From the NCBI GenBank assembly GCA_016906335.1, contig JADEYG010000003.1:496001-560000 (forward strand): a stretch of 64,000 bases of DNA, read 5' to 3'. Source of the stretch: Novakomyces olei. Its lineage: Eukaryota; Ascomycota; Novakomycetes; Novakomycetales; Novakomycetaceae. Below the pieces are notes generated by a model, which had not been told where the DNA came from, did no database searches, and worked only from the letters and a program-made list of their open reading frames with translations. A program made the position numbers and the translations under genes. Every line of letters starts with the position of its first letter. Position 1 is the first letter of the stretch. Positions 41,735 through 53,621 of this stretch are shown piece by piece.

Positions 41735-42931
41735 TCAGTCGGCTTTAACGCCGTTCTGACCAACAGACGGCGACAATTGCCGCTGTATAAACTCACACAT
41801 CTTGTCTAGTCCTTGCCACCTTTCCACGTCATCATTGCCGAGGTAAGAAAAAACCATTGGCCAAGCATGAACACCGTTAGGCTCCACGATCTTTTCAACA
41901 CAGCGAGCTCCACGCTGCCTGTGCAGGGAGCGGTACAGCTGCTCGTTCTCCCTGGCCAAAGTCTCTGCTGAGCCATAAACAAAAAGTAGCCCTCTTGTAG
42001 GAATCATGTCGTGTGCCAATACAATGTCGTTTTCAGCTGCAGAAACAAGATCAAGCAGGCAATTATCGACACAAAGCTCAGCGTGTAGCATTTTCTGCAG
42101 ATTTATATCGGCGTGATTAGAACGCAGCCAGTTGAGGATCAAACCACCGTGCACGAGATGTTCACGTGCACCTGAATAAGCCATTGCGTAATAATCAAGC
42201 GTATCAGCGTCTATATAATCTCCCAACTCATTACTGCGTTTAGTGCCGACTCTCAGATCTAGCCAAGCGGAAATGAGGACACAGAGATCTGGGGCAGGTA
42301 ATCCGGCGACATCAATATTCTCGCGCATATCTGCCGTGGCTACTGTAGCAACAGCCGGACGCCCAGACAAGAGAGCCAGTAAGGAAGCACATAAATGAGC
42401 TCCGGCCGAGTCGCCCATTAAGCAAACGCGCGCTTGAGGATGCTGTTCACGTACATATCTGTATGCATCCAGTGCCTGAATGATTTGATTTGGGAATCTG
42501 GTAGTGGGGGCCAGTGTATAGCCGGCAGCATAAATGGCCGTAGAGCAAGCCTTAGGAGGAGACAGAGACTCTGCGTCAGATTGAAACCCGTTTGAATAAT
42601 TGCCGCTACTGTCTTTACATACATTCAAAGTGCAGTACTCGTTGTTCAGCTTTGAGCACAGAGTACAGAGATATTCTTGGTAGAATTCGGGTGAGCCCAT
42701 GACGAAACCGCCGCCGTGGAAATAGAGGACGACAAGACGTACATCCGACAGCTGGCCTTCGGGAGGTATTATACGTAGACCAAAGAATTTTCTTGTTTTG
42801 ACTGGTTCGACCCATTGCAGTGTAGCGCCAAGTGATCGCCAGCCCATGAACCAGTTGCTCTGTGCTGCGGAGAAAAAGACTCTGCCGTTAGTACGCGTAG
42901 ATGGACATTGAATGAATAATAAATAGATAGA

Positions 42932-42994
<63 letters not shown>

Positions 42995-43514
42995 ATAGAC
43001 AATTAATCATTAGCACAGAAAGCTAAACGTAAATCAGCTACAACATACTTCCCAGCATAAGGCGAAATGCTTGAGAAAGCAAATCGGACAATGCGCAACA
43101 CGATCTCACAAAGTTAGTTTGTTGTCAAGTGGTAAGTGCAGCATACATCTTGCCATAAACTGCAGCGCTGAGACCATCCTGGTTTGCGAAACAAAAGCCG
43201 ATCAACCACCAGATCAAGAGGCAAAAAGCAGGCTAGACTTGATTAGTCGTTATTGCTTATAATCAATACATACAAACAAAGCAGGCTGCCAGAAATGCCG
43301 TTTCGAATAGCTCCAGAGCATGCATTCGCAGCACCATCAGCGGCAAAAGCGAGGATAAAAAGAGCGGCGCGTCGCGCAAAAGCCATACTGGCGCCATTAC
43401 AAAAGACATTTTTATCAGTCGACTTATCGTGAATACTTGATGCTCATTAGCCTGTCCATTTGACACGTTGCTCGAGACATGTGAAAGTTTATGTATGATA
43501 TCATTATTCTCCAT
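41735..43514 (-). CDS. alpha/beta-hydrolase, SAY1/HSL-like esterase
   Basis: Likely exons 43514-43270, 43104-43049 and 42864-41735 give 476 residues in frame. The N-terminal exon has a hydrophobic stretch (APLFLSSLLPLMVLRM and FETAFLAACF), suggesting an ER-membrane anchor. The hydrolase part has the hormone-sensitive-lipase oxyanion motif LYFHGGGFVMGSP. Its nucleophile elbow is LMGDSAGAHLC, and its acid/His region is LLFVYGSAE and NGVHAWPMV. This fits yeast Say1, a sterol deacetylase, and related fungal esterases; the substrate is not fixed by sequence. The first two junctions are less certain than the last. An (AAAT)n array sits inside the second intron. Confidence 0.8.
42919..42996. repeat. 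(AAAT)n microsatellite in an intron
   Basis: About 78 bases of AAAT units with two GATA interruptions lie within the second intron of the esterase gene. The FIYLFIYL-type frame across it is an artefact. Confidence 0.95.
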
Positions 43515-43611
43515 AAAAACAGCGCACAAATCCCGAGCTCGCCTTTGTATATCAATGAAGAAAATAGAGAGAAAAATTAAAAAAATAAAAAAATAAAAAA
43601 ATAACTAATTG

Positions 43612-43614
<3 letters not shown>

Positions 43615-43650
<36 letters not shown>
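43615..43650. repeat. 36-base poly-A tract
   Basis: An unbroken run of A lies in the short divergent promoter between the esterase gene and TTI2, about 100 bases before each start. Such tracts exclude nucleosomes in yeasts, so a promoter role is plausible. Confidence 0.9.
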
Positions 43651-43654
<4 letters not shown>

Positions 43655-43750
43655 AATCGTTAGACAAATACCACATACATAAACTACAGTATGTAGTGAT
43701 AGTTATATAATATAATAAAAGAGTCAGGCTGCCTTTGAGTGGAATGATAC

Positions 43751-45268
43751 ATGACGTACGAAGCGATAGAGCAAGTACGGCGATCTTTCACGGTGCCTCA
43801 CGTGCGAAATGCAACATTGCAATTATCAGAATTATATGCGGCGGCTGATGTCTCTGAAGGCGCTTCGCTTTTACGCGCTGCAAAAGCCTGTATTACGCCA
43901 ATAGTGCCGTTCAGCAAGTATGAATCTCTTGGTATGGTTTTTTCGTTGCTGCCGACGCTAATGTTTCAGATGATGGTGCGAAAAAGGCTGTAGCCAATCT
44001 CTATCACGAGCAGGTACGACTGCTGATACGGGCTTACCCGAGTCCGGAATGGCCAGAATCAGAAAGGCTGCAGGTGCAATATACGCTTGCCTGCTTTACC
44101 GATCCAGTGGACCCGTGGACCTTTGAGCCGGATGCCGTACAAGCTGGTTGGCTGTTTGAAAAAGACGACGCATTATGTCAAAGGTTATTAGAAGGCTACG
44201 TGAAACCTGTCTGCATAGACTCGCGTGCTCGCAGTCGTGCTGTAACGAGCCAAGGCAGACGCGATTATTTCCCAAACGAAAGGATCAATTACTTTTATCA
44301 AAGCAGTGGCCAGCAAGAACCGACTCCGCTACAAGATCACTTAGAAGTTGGTGCAGTTCTATCGTTCTGTATAAGCCATTCGATCGATACTCTCGGGCTG
44401 TTTCCTTTACTCGTACCTTCTTTGCTCGCACTGCTGGAGGACTCAAGTTTTCGTGTGCGGTTACGTGCACAGTACGTCTTGCAATCGCTACTCTCCCGCT
44501 TTGAAACCGAATCTATTATTCTCGTTCGTACGGGTCTGCTCGACGTTTTCAAGCAACTTTGCCTCCTTGGTATGACGTATTATCCGCCGCTTCTGTCGAC
44601 TAGAGAGTCTGTGGAGTTCATCACTATTTCTTTGAACAATACTATTGATATATGCCAGATAGACGCTCAGACTCAGAAGGTGCCTATTGATGGATTTCTT
44701 CTACCCGTGCTCCGTGATCAGGTTATCCATGGGTATGCCTCCGTTTCAGACAAGCCTGAACTCGTTGTCACGTTGAATAAATGCGTGCAAAGAATAGCGG
44801 ATTTTGTGGGACTGAGTATTGTAAGATACTTGAAGGTATGATAATCTGATAATGCCTATCAGTTTCGTTTCAAATGTTCAATTACATTTCTTGATATATA
44901 TATTTGCATGGCTTTCTACGCTATTTCAATAATTTTATGCTAACGTTAAGCCTTTACTGGACATTATCCGTGACATTTTAATGAACCCATTAACGCCCTT
45001 ATCGGCTCAACTTTTGCAGGCTACGCTATCGCTGCTGCAGACTCTACTGGATGTTGCTCGGCCCCGTATATCACTACACAAAGCCACAGTTTGGGAGGCA
45101 TTGGTAATTTGCTGGCTAAATTCACAAAACGAGCCAGGGCTGGAGTCTAGTCTGGAGCAATTAAAAAGTTGTTTCTCAACAATGGATAAGGAGATCGATA
45201 CAAACGATATCGAGTTCAAAAAAATGAAACAAGAATCACCGGCTGGATTGGTTGGAGATTGTGTTTAA
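43751..45268 (+). CDS. TTI2: Tel2-interacting protein Tti2 (TTT complex)
   Basis: Tti2 is a HEAT/ARM-like subunit of the Tel2-Tti1-Tti2 co-chaperone that matures PIKK kinases such as TOR and ATM/ATR. Exons 43751-43931, 43970-44835 and 44951-45268 give 454 residues. The helical repeats include DHLEVGAVLSFCISH, FPLLVPSLLALLEDSSFRVR and AQYVLQSLLSRF. The distinctive TGLLDVFKQLCLLGMTYYPPLLS matches the Tti2 pattern of a DVF segment followed by xPxLxxPPLTP. It ends in an acidic, likely flexible tail. The first intron is 38 bases. The family call rests on these motifs and overall helical layout, so I am fairly but not fully sure. Confidence 0.78.
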
Positions 45269-45369
45269 TTAATCAGTCTATTAAGACTATCATGATTGGT
45301 TCACGAAAGGATGCGTCGTCAGTTAATAGTGCCTAAACTACGAATCCAAACTAAACAAACATATGCTGT

Positions 45370-46030
45370 CTATGAAGAAAACGTCTGTTTAATGACGGGC
45401 CAGCAAAGTTTGAATAGGTAAGCCCCGGCACTTATTTGTACGATCAAACTGATCAGGAAGCCAGGAGCACGGCCAGGGCCGTTCCGGTTGGACTTGAGAA
45501 TACCAAAATTTGCATGAGCAACACGAGCGACAGCAAAGCTGCCGAGAAGCGTATGCACAATACGTGAATCAGCACCGTTTAGTTCGGCAAGACCGATGAG
45601 CAAAAGCTGAGAAATTAATACAATATACAAACAAAAGAATAGTTATATTGACGCGCAAAAGTGCGCGAATCCAGACATAAAATACAAATTAAACTGTACA
45701 CAGCATCCAATTATATAATATTCGGCCGACCAAAATATTAAACAAATTAAAACAAAAAATGCAATAAGAATATCCAAACCACGAATCGAACAATCGTAAA
45801 ATGACGCAATAACCTACCGTCAGAGGCACATATTCGGTAAAGTTCCGCTGGGCTTGTACAAGAGCCTGCAGGGAAACTGGCTGTTCTGCGCTCGTCTCGC
45901 TCGATTCAGTGTTGAGCTGCTTCGAATTGACCCGGCGCAAACCGGTACGCAGGCTCAAGTAAACCGAGTAGCCGGCGAAAAAGGGCGCCCAAGTAGCAAC
46001 GCCGGCTGTACCATTAGAAGCTTTGAACAT
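45370..46030 (-). CDS. MAPEG-family membrane protein
   Basis: Exons 46030-45818 and 45606-45370 give 149 residues with four hydrophobic segments. The segment RNFTEYVPLT joined to LLLIGLAELNGAD is the MAPEG signature, with Arg and Asn/Glu that bind glutathione. VARVAHANFGI corresponds to the family's conserved R-x-x-H stretch. MAPEG proteins include microsomal glutathione transferases and leukotriene-synthase relatives of the ER membrane. Fungal members of this short type are mostly uncharacterised. I chose the ATG at 46030 because the frame before it has none. It is divergent from the O-acyltransferase gene. Confidence 0.85.
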
Positions 46031-46812
46031 ATACAATAATGATACGCGTTAGAATAAGACGGATCGGGCCAGAGTTTGCTCCAGACATGACGCAGTTAGT
46101 ATTGGATTATGGTGGCTTTACGGGATCAAATCAGTTATGGTGCCGATAGATAGTATTGTGGGGAATCGCCTGTATTTATCTGTTAATCCTAAACGATGAC
46201 TTAATTGCGTTGTAATTGATTTGTACCATACCGTTACTTGGCCGATATGATGCGTTCTTTAGTTTACGGTACTTTTACGCGCTTAGAGATGGCTCGCCAT
46301 AGATTATGTTGACGCATTAATAGAGGGCAGAAATAGTATTATTTTAAACAGTTCGTGATATATGTATGTCAGACATTCTAACGTGATTTACTACACAATC
46401 GAAAAGCGCACTGTCAGACCTGCGGCGTCGTCGAGTAAACCATGCAGAAAACAGTACTAGTGGCCGCATAAATAAGATGTATGAGAAGTCACCTAGATTT
46501 TGGTGTTGATAAAGATGTTGAAAATAAAATTAGCAAAATAAGGTATGTAAGCTGTCGAAAGCAAAGACCACAATACTGTCTATTAATCATCATACAGAAA
46601 AGATTACGTCAAATCGGAGGAAATGACAGAATATTATTACTGCAGCAATGGTAATAGAGCCACCATAAGCATATCGACATTATTGATAAAAAATAATAAT
46701 ATTAATTATTAGTCAATAAATTATTATTCATAAAATAATAATAAAATATAATAATAATATTCCCAAAACCACTTTCGTTCCTTTCAAAAAGCCAATCGCA
46801 ACTGCCTGCACT
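46031..46812. other. divergent intergenic region (MAPEG/O-acyltransferase)
   Basis: No gene was recognised. The right part is rich in AATAAT runs at about 46687-46765. Confidence 0.55.
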
Positions 46813-47593
46813 ATGCGTGGTGTAGCACGGCCGCTGGTGGCGGCCGTGCGTTCTTTGCGCTACAATTCTAGCAGCAGCAAAGCTTCAAACCCTCCAATGT
46901 CCTTCCCTTGCATGGATCAGCTGGAGAAGCGGACAAGTGCCATTCTTGAGAAAAATGCAAATATTTCCCCAGCTTACTCTGCACTTTCAGGCCCGGAACC
47001 GGCTTATTCCCGTGTTCAATCCGGCTTCCAAACCTTCCACAGCGCGGAAAATTTTGAGTGTGATTATGGCGGCATACTGCCTCATATTGATTTAGCCTAT
47101 GAAACTTGGGGCCGATTAAATGCTGATAAAAGCAATGCAATTCTACTGCATACTGGACTCAGTGCTAGCAGCCACGCAAAGTCACACGTAAGCAATCCGG
47201 CACCGGGCTGGTGGGAGCAGTTTATTGGTAGTGGCAGAACAATTGATACCGATCGGTTTTTTGTTATTTGTTGTAATGTTATTGGCGGCTGCTATGGGTC
47301 AACGGGGCCAAGTTCTATAGATCCCGGCAGCAATCGCCGATATGGAACACGGTTCCCCATCGTTACTCAGCAAGATATGGTGCGAGCACAGTTTCGGCTG
47401 CTCGATCATTTGGGAATAAGGAGGCTTTACGCTAGCGTTGGCTGCTCCATGGGCGGAATGCAGAGCATCGCTGCTGGATTGCACGGAGTCGAAGCCGATC
47501 GTGTGGGACGAATTGTTAGTGTCAGTGGAGCTGCAAAGTCTCACCCTTATTCAATCGCCATGCGCCATACACAGCGACAGGGTATGATTCTAT

Positions 47594-47632
<39 letters not shown>

Positions 47633-48575
47633 TTTCTACTATATTTATCATATTTATTTAAATTAATTTTATTTGTGATACATCAGCTATAAATTTTTAC
47701 AATTATTTGGTTTCCGGTTTCTGGTTTGTATTATTTATTAATCATTTGATTATTCTTTGACTACTCTTTTATTAATTGGTGAATTATTTGATTACCCAAA
47801 ATATTGATCATCATTTAATCGTTTTCATTTTTGTTCCTCTGTATACATATTAGTTTTATAGTTATTGTTTCAACGACTAATCCGAGTCCTTATGGCCGAC
47901 CCCAACTGGAACAGGGGCGACTATTACGAAGGTGTGCCCCCACACGTCGGTCTCAAACTGGCCCGGGAAATTGCTACTATTACTTATCGATCTGGACCCG
48001 AATGGGAGCAGAGGTTTGGGACACTGCGGGCCGACCCAACGAAACCACCTGCCTTCTGCCCAGATTTTCTAATAGAGACTTACTTGGATCATGCTGGAGA
48101 AAAGTTTTGCTTGGAGTACGATGCGAATTCCTTTCTTTACATTTCAAAGGCAATGGACATCTTCGATGTCTCAGCTTCCAAATTGCAAGAATTGACAAAA
48201 TTAAAGCAAGATCGGGCCAGTGTTTTTTCCGCCTCATCAGCAGTTCCAGAACAGCCTTACTGTGAGCAAAACCAGCAGCCTGCACAGACTCCTCCAACCG
48301 TTTCGCAAAGGTTCCAAGACTTGGCTCAAGGACTACAGCCTTTACGGGACCTTCCAGTTCTTGTGATTGGAGTATTAACAGACAATCTCATGCCCGTCAT
48401 CTGTCAGCGTGAATTGGCAGACGGGCTGAGGGAGACTGGGAACCGTCGTGTCGAGTACGTTGAATTAGGGATGGAACAAAGTCTATATGGCCACGATACG
48501 TTCTTGATCAAGCGTAAAGGCGCCGATGATGTTCTTGGTGGAAGTATTAAACAGTTCCTTGAAGAAGACGAATAA
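46813..48575 (+). CDS. MetX-family serine/homoserine O-acyltransferase, mitochondrial
   Basis: Exons 46813-47581 and 47887-48575 give 485 residues. The N-terminus [22 protein letters not shown] is a mitochondrial-type presequence. The alpha/beta-hydrolase core has HTGLSASSH and [19 protein letters not shown]. Its nucleophile elbow is [10 protein letters not shown], its Asp is in [11 protein letters not shown], and its His is in YGHDTFLI. The [14 protein letters not shown] motif resembles the fungal CysA/Cys2 branch, which acylates serine for cysteine synthesis, more than classical Met2, which acetylates homoserine. The donor, acetyl- or succinyl-CoA, cannot be decided here. A linker at about residues 370-410 is Gln/Ser-rich and less conserved. 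The 305-base intron contains a (TTTA)n run. Confidence 0.85.
47591..47635. repeat. (TTTA)n microsatellite in an intron
   Basis: About 45 bases of TTTA units lie just inside the 5' end of the O-acyltransferase intron. Confidence 0.95.
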
Positions 48576-49058
48576 TTACGGCCAGGGAAATCATTTGTAA
48601 TATTATATACATATATGTATATACTTATATTTGGACTAAACATACAAGGAAAGGAAAGGAAAGGAAAGGAAAGGAAAGGACAAGGATTGCAATCACTTTA
48701 ATCCTCTGAGCCCAAGTATGGTCAGGGCAAGAGAGTATTAGAATGGAGCTTCAGTTGCATATAATATCTATTATTGAACAGCACACGACTTTGTTTATTT
48801 TCAGAGATGGTTGTGTACATGCATGAAGAATTAGAATTGGAACTAATTAAAGGAACATAGAAATAAATAAACAAATCAATGGAACAATGGAACAATGAAG
48901 AATCAGTTTTCATAAATGATTCAATAAAACCTTTTTATGTGTTTAACAAACGTTTACTACTCGTGCGACGTTTGCAGACTAGCCCTCAACTTTCACACAC
49001 TATGTAATTCAAAAGTATTAAAATCGATCTATAAGCTACATTAACAATTGCCCAGCGA
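48576..49058. other. intergenic with GGAAA repeat
   Basis: The region lies between the convergent O-acyltransferase and LAG1 stops. It contains a (GGAAA)n run at 48647-48680. No gene was recognised. Confidence 0.65.
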
Positions 49059-50421
49059 TCACCGCGAGCTTAGACGTGCCATATCTGCCCCAGAATCAAT
49101 CTTGGAGGTGACGCCATTATCCTTGTTCGTGGCAGACCGACGCTTCTTAATACTTGCACCGTCCAAAGAAGCTTGGCTGCTTTGCGATGATTTTACATAT
49201 ATTTTCTCCTTATTGCCCTCACCATCCGCAGGCTCTTCTTCCGTCTCCTCGTCCTCGTCAGAACGATTATCCTCCGCACCATGACCAGTCACCACGCGAA
49301 TAGCAACACGCATAATTAAATAAAACCAAGCACATATAATCAGTTCCAAGCCGATTAAAAGCGAAAGGAAAACGACATGAACAGTGCGGGTGAAGAAGTA
49401 TTCACGCTCTGGAATCCAATGATACCCGCCCATTATATCCTTTGCATCAAAAGCAGCGGACCAAATAACAGCACCGTACAGGAAATGCCGAGTCGCTATC
49501 CAAGTAAAGAGAAACAGGGCAAACATTGCATCGCATATTCTGCCAAATTCCAGATAATGAAGCATTTTGGCACACTTGGGGTTAGTATTTTGGGACATGA
49601 AACTAGTAATTACCGGCAGAATAATATCGCAAATATCCATCAAAACCAGGATAAAATTGCCGACACGGGTCACGTTGAGACGATAACTCCAAAACATGAG
49701 CGAGCAAGTTATAATGTGATGGCAAAACATTTGAAGGTAATCCTTGCGTCGCTCCTCCACGTGAAGCACAACAATCTGGCTCAACCAAAAGCCCATTTGC
49801 ACAAGGTAATAGCACTTGAATCTAAAAGACATATTTGTTTGCGGGTAGCCTTCCCACAGCTTTTTAATACTACCAGAGTATGAGCTCGTGGTGTAAATGT
49901 ACTGCGTCATTAGCAGGATTCAAACTGTAATCCGGTATTACCATCCCAATGCTGAACGAGAAAATGTAATAAATAAAACTCCAGCCCTGTTCAGCAAACC
50001 GGAGTTTGGCTTTGCGCCGTTTTATACCCGTCTTGAAGGCGATCGGGTACAGGATATAGTCCATGGCAAAAGCACGAATACCTGTAAAAATTACGGCCCA
50101 TGCGAGGACGAAAAATATATCATAGCGCGACTTTGTATAGGACTGCGACGCCGGATGGTAGTTTGAAAGGTGAAAGACGGGATCAAGAGCAGGCGATAGT
50201 CGCAGAACATCAGCAATGTACAGCGGAGCCAGAATTGCGATCGAGATGGCTATGCTGGATCAGCACAGGACAAGTATAATAAGCAGTGAAAAGAGCGAGT
50301 AAAGGCACTCAGTATGGCCTAATGCCGATCTAATCTTACCCAATTGCTGACCCAACTCCTTTGGCGGACCGTCCTCCTCTTTCGACGGCTTTGGCACTGT
50401 TCTGACACTGCTCTTGGCCAT
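49059..50421 (-). CDS. LAG1: ceramide synthase (Lag1/Lac1)
   Basis: An ER acyl-CoA-dependent sphingoid-base N-acyltransferase. Exons 50421-50340, 50249-49942 and 49901-49059 give 410 residues. After a short cytosolic N-tail, a first membrane segment leads to DVLRLSPALDPVFHLSNY. The TLC domain follows: KLRFAEQGWSFIYYIFSFS, LWEGYP, then the Lag1 motif, HHIITCSLMFWSYRLNVTRVG with its His-His pair and LVLMDICDIILP with the conserved Asp residues. At least six membrane segments are visible. The C-terminal tail SDEDEETEEE is the acidic site that casein kinase 2 phosphorylates in yeast. All splice phases fit. Confidence 0.94.
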
Positions 50422-51479
50422 ACTGAACACGCTGCCCTCCGGTACGGGGTCTTGGAGAGCACCAGGCTAAAGATCAGTGGCTTTAGGAGCAGAGACAGCT
50501 GTACACAGATATATCTGGATCTGCGACTGGTCGAGGCCGATGCCTAATAAAAAATACGTCGCGTGACCGCCACGGCAAATGCTCTTTTTTTGTTGCACCG
50601 AACCGCGCACACAACCGCGTACAGTTATCTATCTATTGCCGCGGATTTGGTCAGAGTGCGTGGATGGGAATATCGTCCATACACGTGTAATGTATGAGGA
50701 TCGTATCGGAGATGCGTCTGTCTAGTAATATTGTATTTTTTCATATACTTTTCCTATCATTTCACGGTTTATTGTTCGCGGCGGATACGATCGCTAATTG
50801 GTGGCCATTTTATGCTCGACTGGGGCGGCGGTATATTGGCGAATTTTACCGATTTATATGGTAATACTGGCTTTTAGTATGGGCTTGTCTTTTTTGACTT
50901 TTTTTGTCTTGATTTTCTTTGGATGGTTACTATTAATAAAACTCGACTTAACGGGTGGTTTACGGTAGGAAAGAATTTATTAAATGATACTAAACTGAAC
51001 TAAATTAAATTAAATTAAATTAAATTAAATTAAATTAAATTAAATTAAATTAAATTAAATTAAATTAAATTAAATTAAATTAAATTAAATTAAATTAAAT
51101 TAAATTAAATTAAATTAAATTAAATTAAATTAAATTAAATAAATTAAATTAAATTAAATTAAATTAAATAAATTAAATTAAATTAAATTAAATTAAATAA
51201 ATTAAATTAAATTAAATTAAATTAAATTAAATTAAATTAAATTAAATTAAATTAAATTAAATTAAATTAAATTAAACTAAATTAAATTAAATTAAATTAA
51301 ATTAAATGACATTAAATGACATTAAATGACATTAAATGACATTAAATAAAATAAAATAAAATAAAATAAAATAAAATAAAATAAAATAAAATAAAATAAA
51401 ATAAATTTTAAATTAAACGTTTTAAAATAAAAATAAAAATAATATCTGGCGGAGATCAAGATCAGATGCAGTTTGCATA
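50422..51479. other. LAG1/TCD divergent intergenic region
   Basis: The left half is unique sequence with no gene; the right half is filled by a compound pentanucleotide array. Confidence 0.6.
51001..51405. repeat. compound (AAATT)n / (ACATTAAATG)4 / (AAAAT)n array
   Basis: About 300 bases of near-pure AAATT with occasional AAATAAATT and one AAACT variant come first. Four copies of the ten-base ACATTAAATG-type unit follow at about 51300-51345, and then about 60 bases of AAAAT. The array ends about 75 bases before the start codon of the TCD gene. Confidence 0.95.
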
Positions 51480-53141
51480 ATGGCAACGATCCGCGACAGC
51501 TTTACACGCTGGGCGCTGTCGCGTGTCGGCACTATCACAATCACTGCAATTTCGGCTTCAGGTAAGAATCAAAGAGCAGTCTCTGATTTATAATCAGATC
51601 ATGAAAAGAAAACGACATGTTGAAGCATTTACAGGAACAAATAATTGAGGCTACGAAAAGAATAAAATAGAGAAAAAAGAAAAATAGAGGGAGAAAACGA
51701 ACAAGAATAAAGAAAAGAAGAAAAAAGAAAGACTAATCCTAGTTTTCTGTGAACGCAATTCAGCTCTTTCTAATTAAATCTAGCGATAACCATTCTCCTT
51801 ACGCTCCCAATTAAAGACGCTCTGTTTGTTTTGCGCAGCCGATTGTTAAAAGAACAAGTTCTTTCAGAGCAACATGAAGACCGAAAAATGGAAGAATGGG
51901 GCGGAGACCGCGGCGAAAAGCCCCGAAAGTCGTCGTCATCAGCAAAAAGGCCGCAACTGCCATCGCAGCCGCAAGAGTGGGATGAAACGCTGTTAAGGGA
52001 GCAATTAGCGCGTAATTACGCCTTTTATGGGGAACAAGGTATGTCCAAGATCCGTGGAGCCTTTGTCGTAGTCGCCGGCGTGGGCGGAGTCGGCAGTTGG
52101 GCGGCAACAATGCTTATTCGCTCCGGTGTCTCTCGATTACGAATCATTGACTTTGATCAAGTAACACTAAGCAGCTTGAATCGTCACGCAGTCGCTACCC
52201 TGCAAGATGTAGGCAGAGCAAAAGTGGGTGTGGTCAAATCTCGGCTGAGGCAAATTGCTCCCTGGGCACAAGTTGATGATCAAAATACTCTGCTGCAGCA
52301 ATCAAATCTGCCACAGTTACTTGCAGGCTCTCCTGACTTTGTTATCGATGCAATCGATAATATCTCCACTAAAGTAGATCTCCTCTACTACTGCCACACG
52401 AACTCTATACCCGTTATCTCGTCCATGGGCTCAGGGTGCAAGTCCGATCCTTCACGGATCAGTATCAATGACATTTCTACTACAACTGATGATCCATTGT
52501 CTCGAGCCACCCGACGTGGTCTCAAGGCCAGGGGCATTTTAACCGGGATTCCTGTCGTTTTCTCTACTGAAAAACCGGATCCTCGCAAGGCTAGCTTGCT
52601 GCCTCTGGACGATGAAGAGTTCCGACGTGGCAATGTGGAAGATTTAAGCGTCCTTCCCGATTTCCGAGCCCGGATTCTTCCGGTTTTGGGGACACTTCCG
52701 GGTATTGTCGGGCTGAGTTGTGCCACATTTGTGCTTAACACTTTAGCCGGATACCCAATAGAGCCGCTTACGTACAAGAACCGGAGTAAACTCTACAATG
52801 ATAATGTTTCCAACCTTACAATGCAATGCCTTCGGCTCGGAGAACCAGGAGAAATTACCTTGGACGCTGATGACGTGGGGTTCGTGCTGGATGAAATATA
52901 CCGTGGCCGATCAGTACTGCCTCCTCACATAATATCGCGTACTGGCCTTACACGCTGGGATGCTCATAAGCCTTTACGTATTACTAACGTGGTGGCCATG
53001 ACAAAGAACGAAATTCGAAAACATGAAGAATCTGTTTTGTTTCCTCGTCGAGATCCTGCCGAGGTTTATAGCACTTCTGTTGTTGCGGCAGTTGCACATC
53101 GAACAAACGAAATTAATGAGCTATTAAAATGGCGCGACTAG
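51480..53141 (+). CDS. tRNA threonylcarbamoyladenosine dehydratase (Tcd1/Tcd2)
   Basis: This E1-like enzyme cyclises t6A at tRNA position 37 to ct6A, at the mitochondrial outer membrane in yeast. Exons 51480-51561 and 51784-53141 give 479 residues. Splicing at TCTAG restores a continuous N-terminal membrane anchor, TITITAISASAITILLTLPI, followed by a basic stretch. The ThiF/E1 fold has RNYAFYGEQGMSKIRGAFV, the nucleotide loop VVAGVGGVGSWAATML, the acidic end IIDFDQVTLSSLNRH and DFVIDAIDN. SSMGSGCKSDPSRI follows. The C-domain PGIVGLSCATFVLNTLAG is typical. Yeast has two paralogues; I cannot assign one. Confidence 0.92.
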
Positions 53142-53621
53142 TTGACTCAGAGAAAGATTGTCTAGTCGTTCGTCTTAGTCACAACTGATCACCAGCACTA
53201 ATTACTAGTGCTGTTCAGCTCAGTCATATAGACAAATGTGAATATTAAATACCCCTGCATTTACAGAACACTTTTACCGTTTAGTTCCATAATATGTGAA
53301 CAGCTAATAGACGTACACCTTACATGTCTACCAACCTGTTTATCAATACAGCAGAATACGGATCAAGATTTAAATCGAGTTTTAATTAAGCCCGCTCGAT
53401 AATAGGCGGTCGGCAGGATAGATTAAATTAGAATATAATCTAATGGGCTGTAAAGTTAGAGCATGAACAAGGTGAAACCCAAGAAATTTATCCAATCCAA
53501 ATCACAAAACTGAAGTATCAAATAAAGCCATAATGATAATGCCACATTTGAACGATATAGAAAAACATGTAAAAAAGGCATGATAATAGAGCAATAGAAA
53601 TATAGAGTAAAAAGAGATAAA
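53142..53621. other. intergenic, convergent TCD/ACP1
   Basis: AT-rich; no gene was recognised. Confidence 0.6.

Noticed and set aside
42769-43002. FIYLFIYL frame on the minus strand
   Set aside because: It is an (AAAT)n repeat inside an intron of the esterase gene.
51831-51890. TCD gene starting inside the second exon as a single-exon gene
   Set aside because: An upstream exon at 51480 joins in phase and restores the expected membrane anchor.
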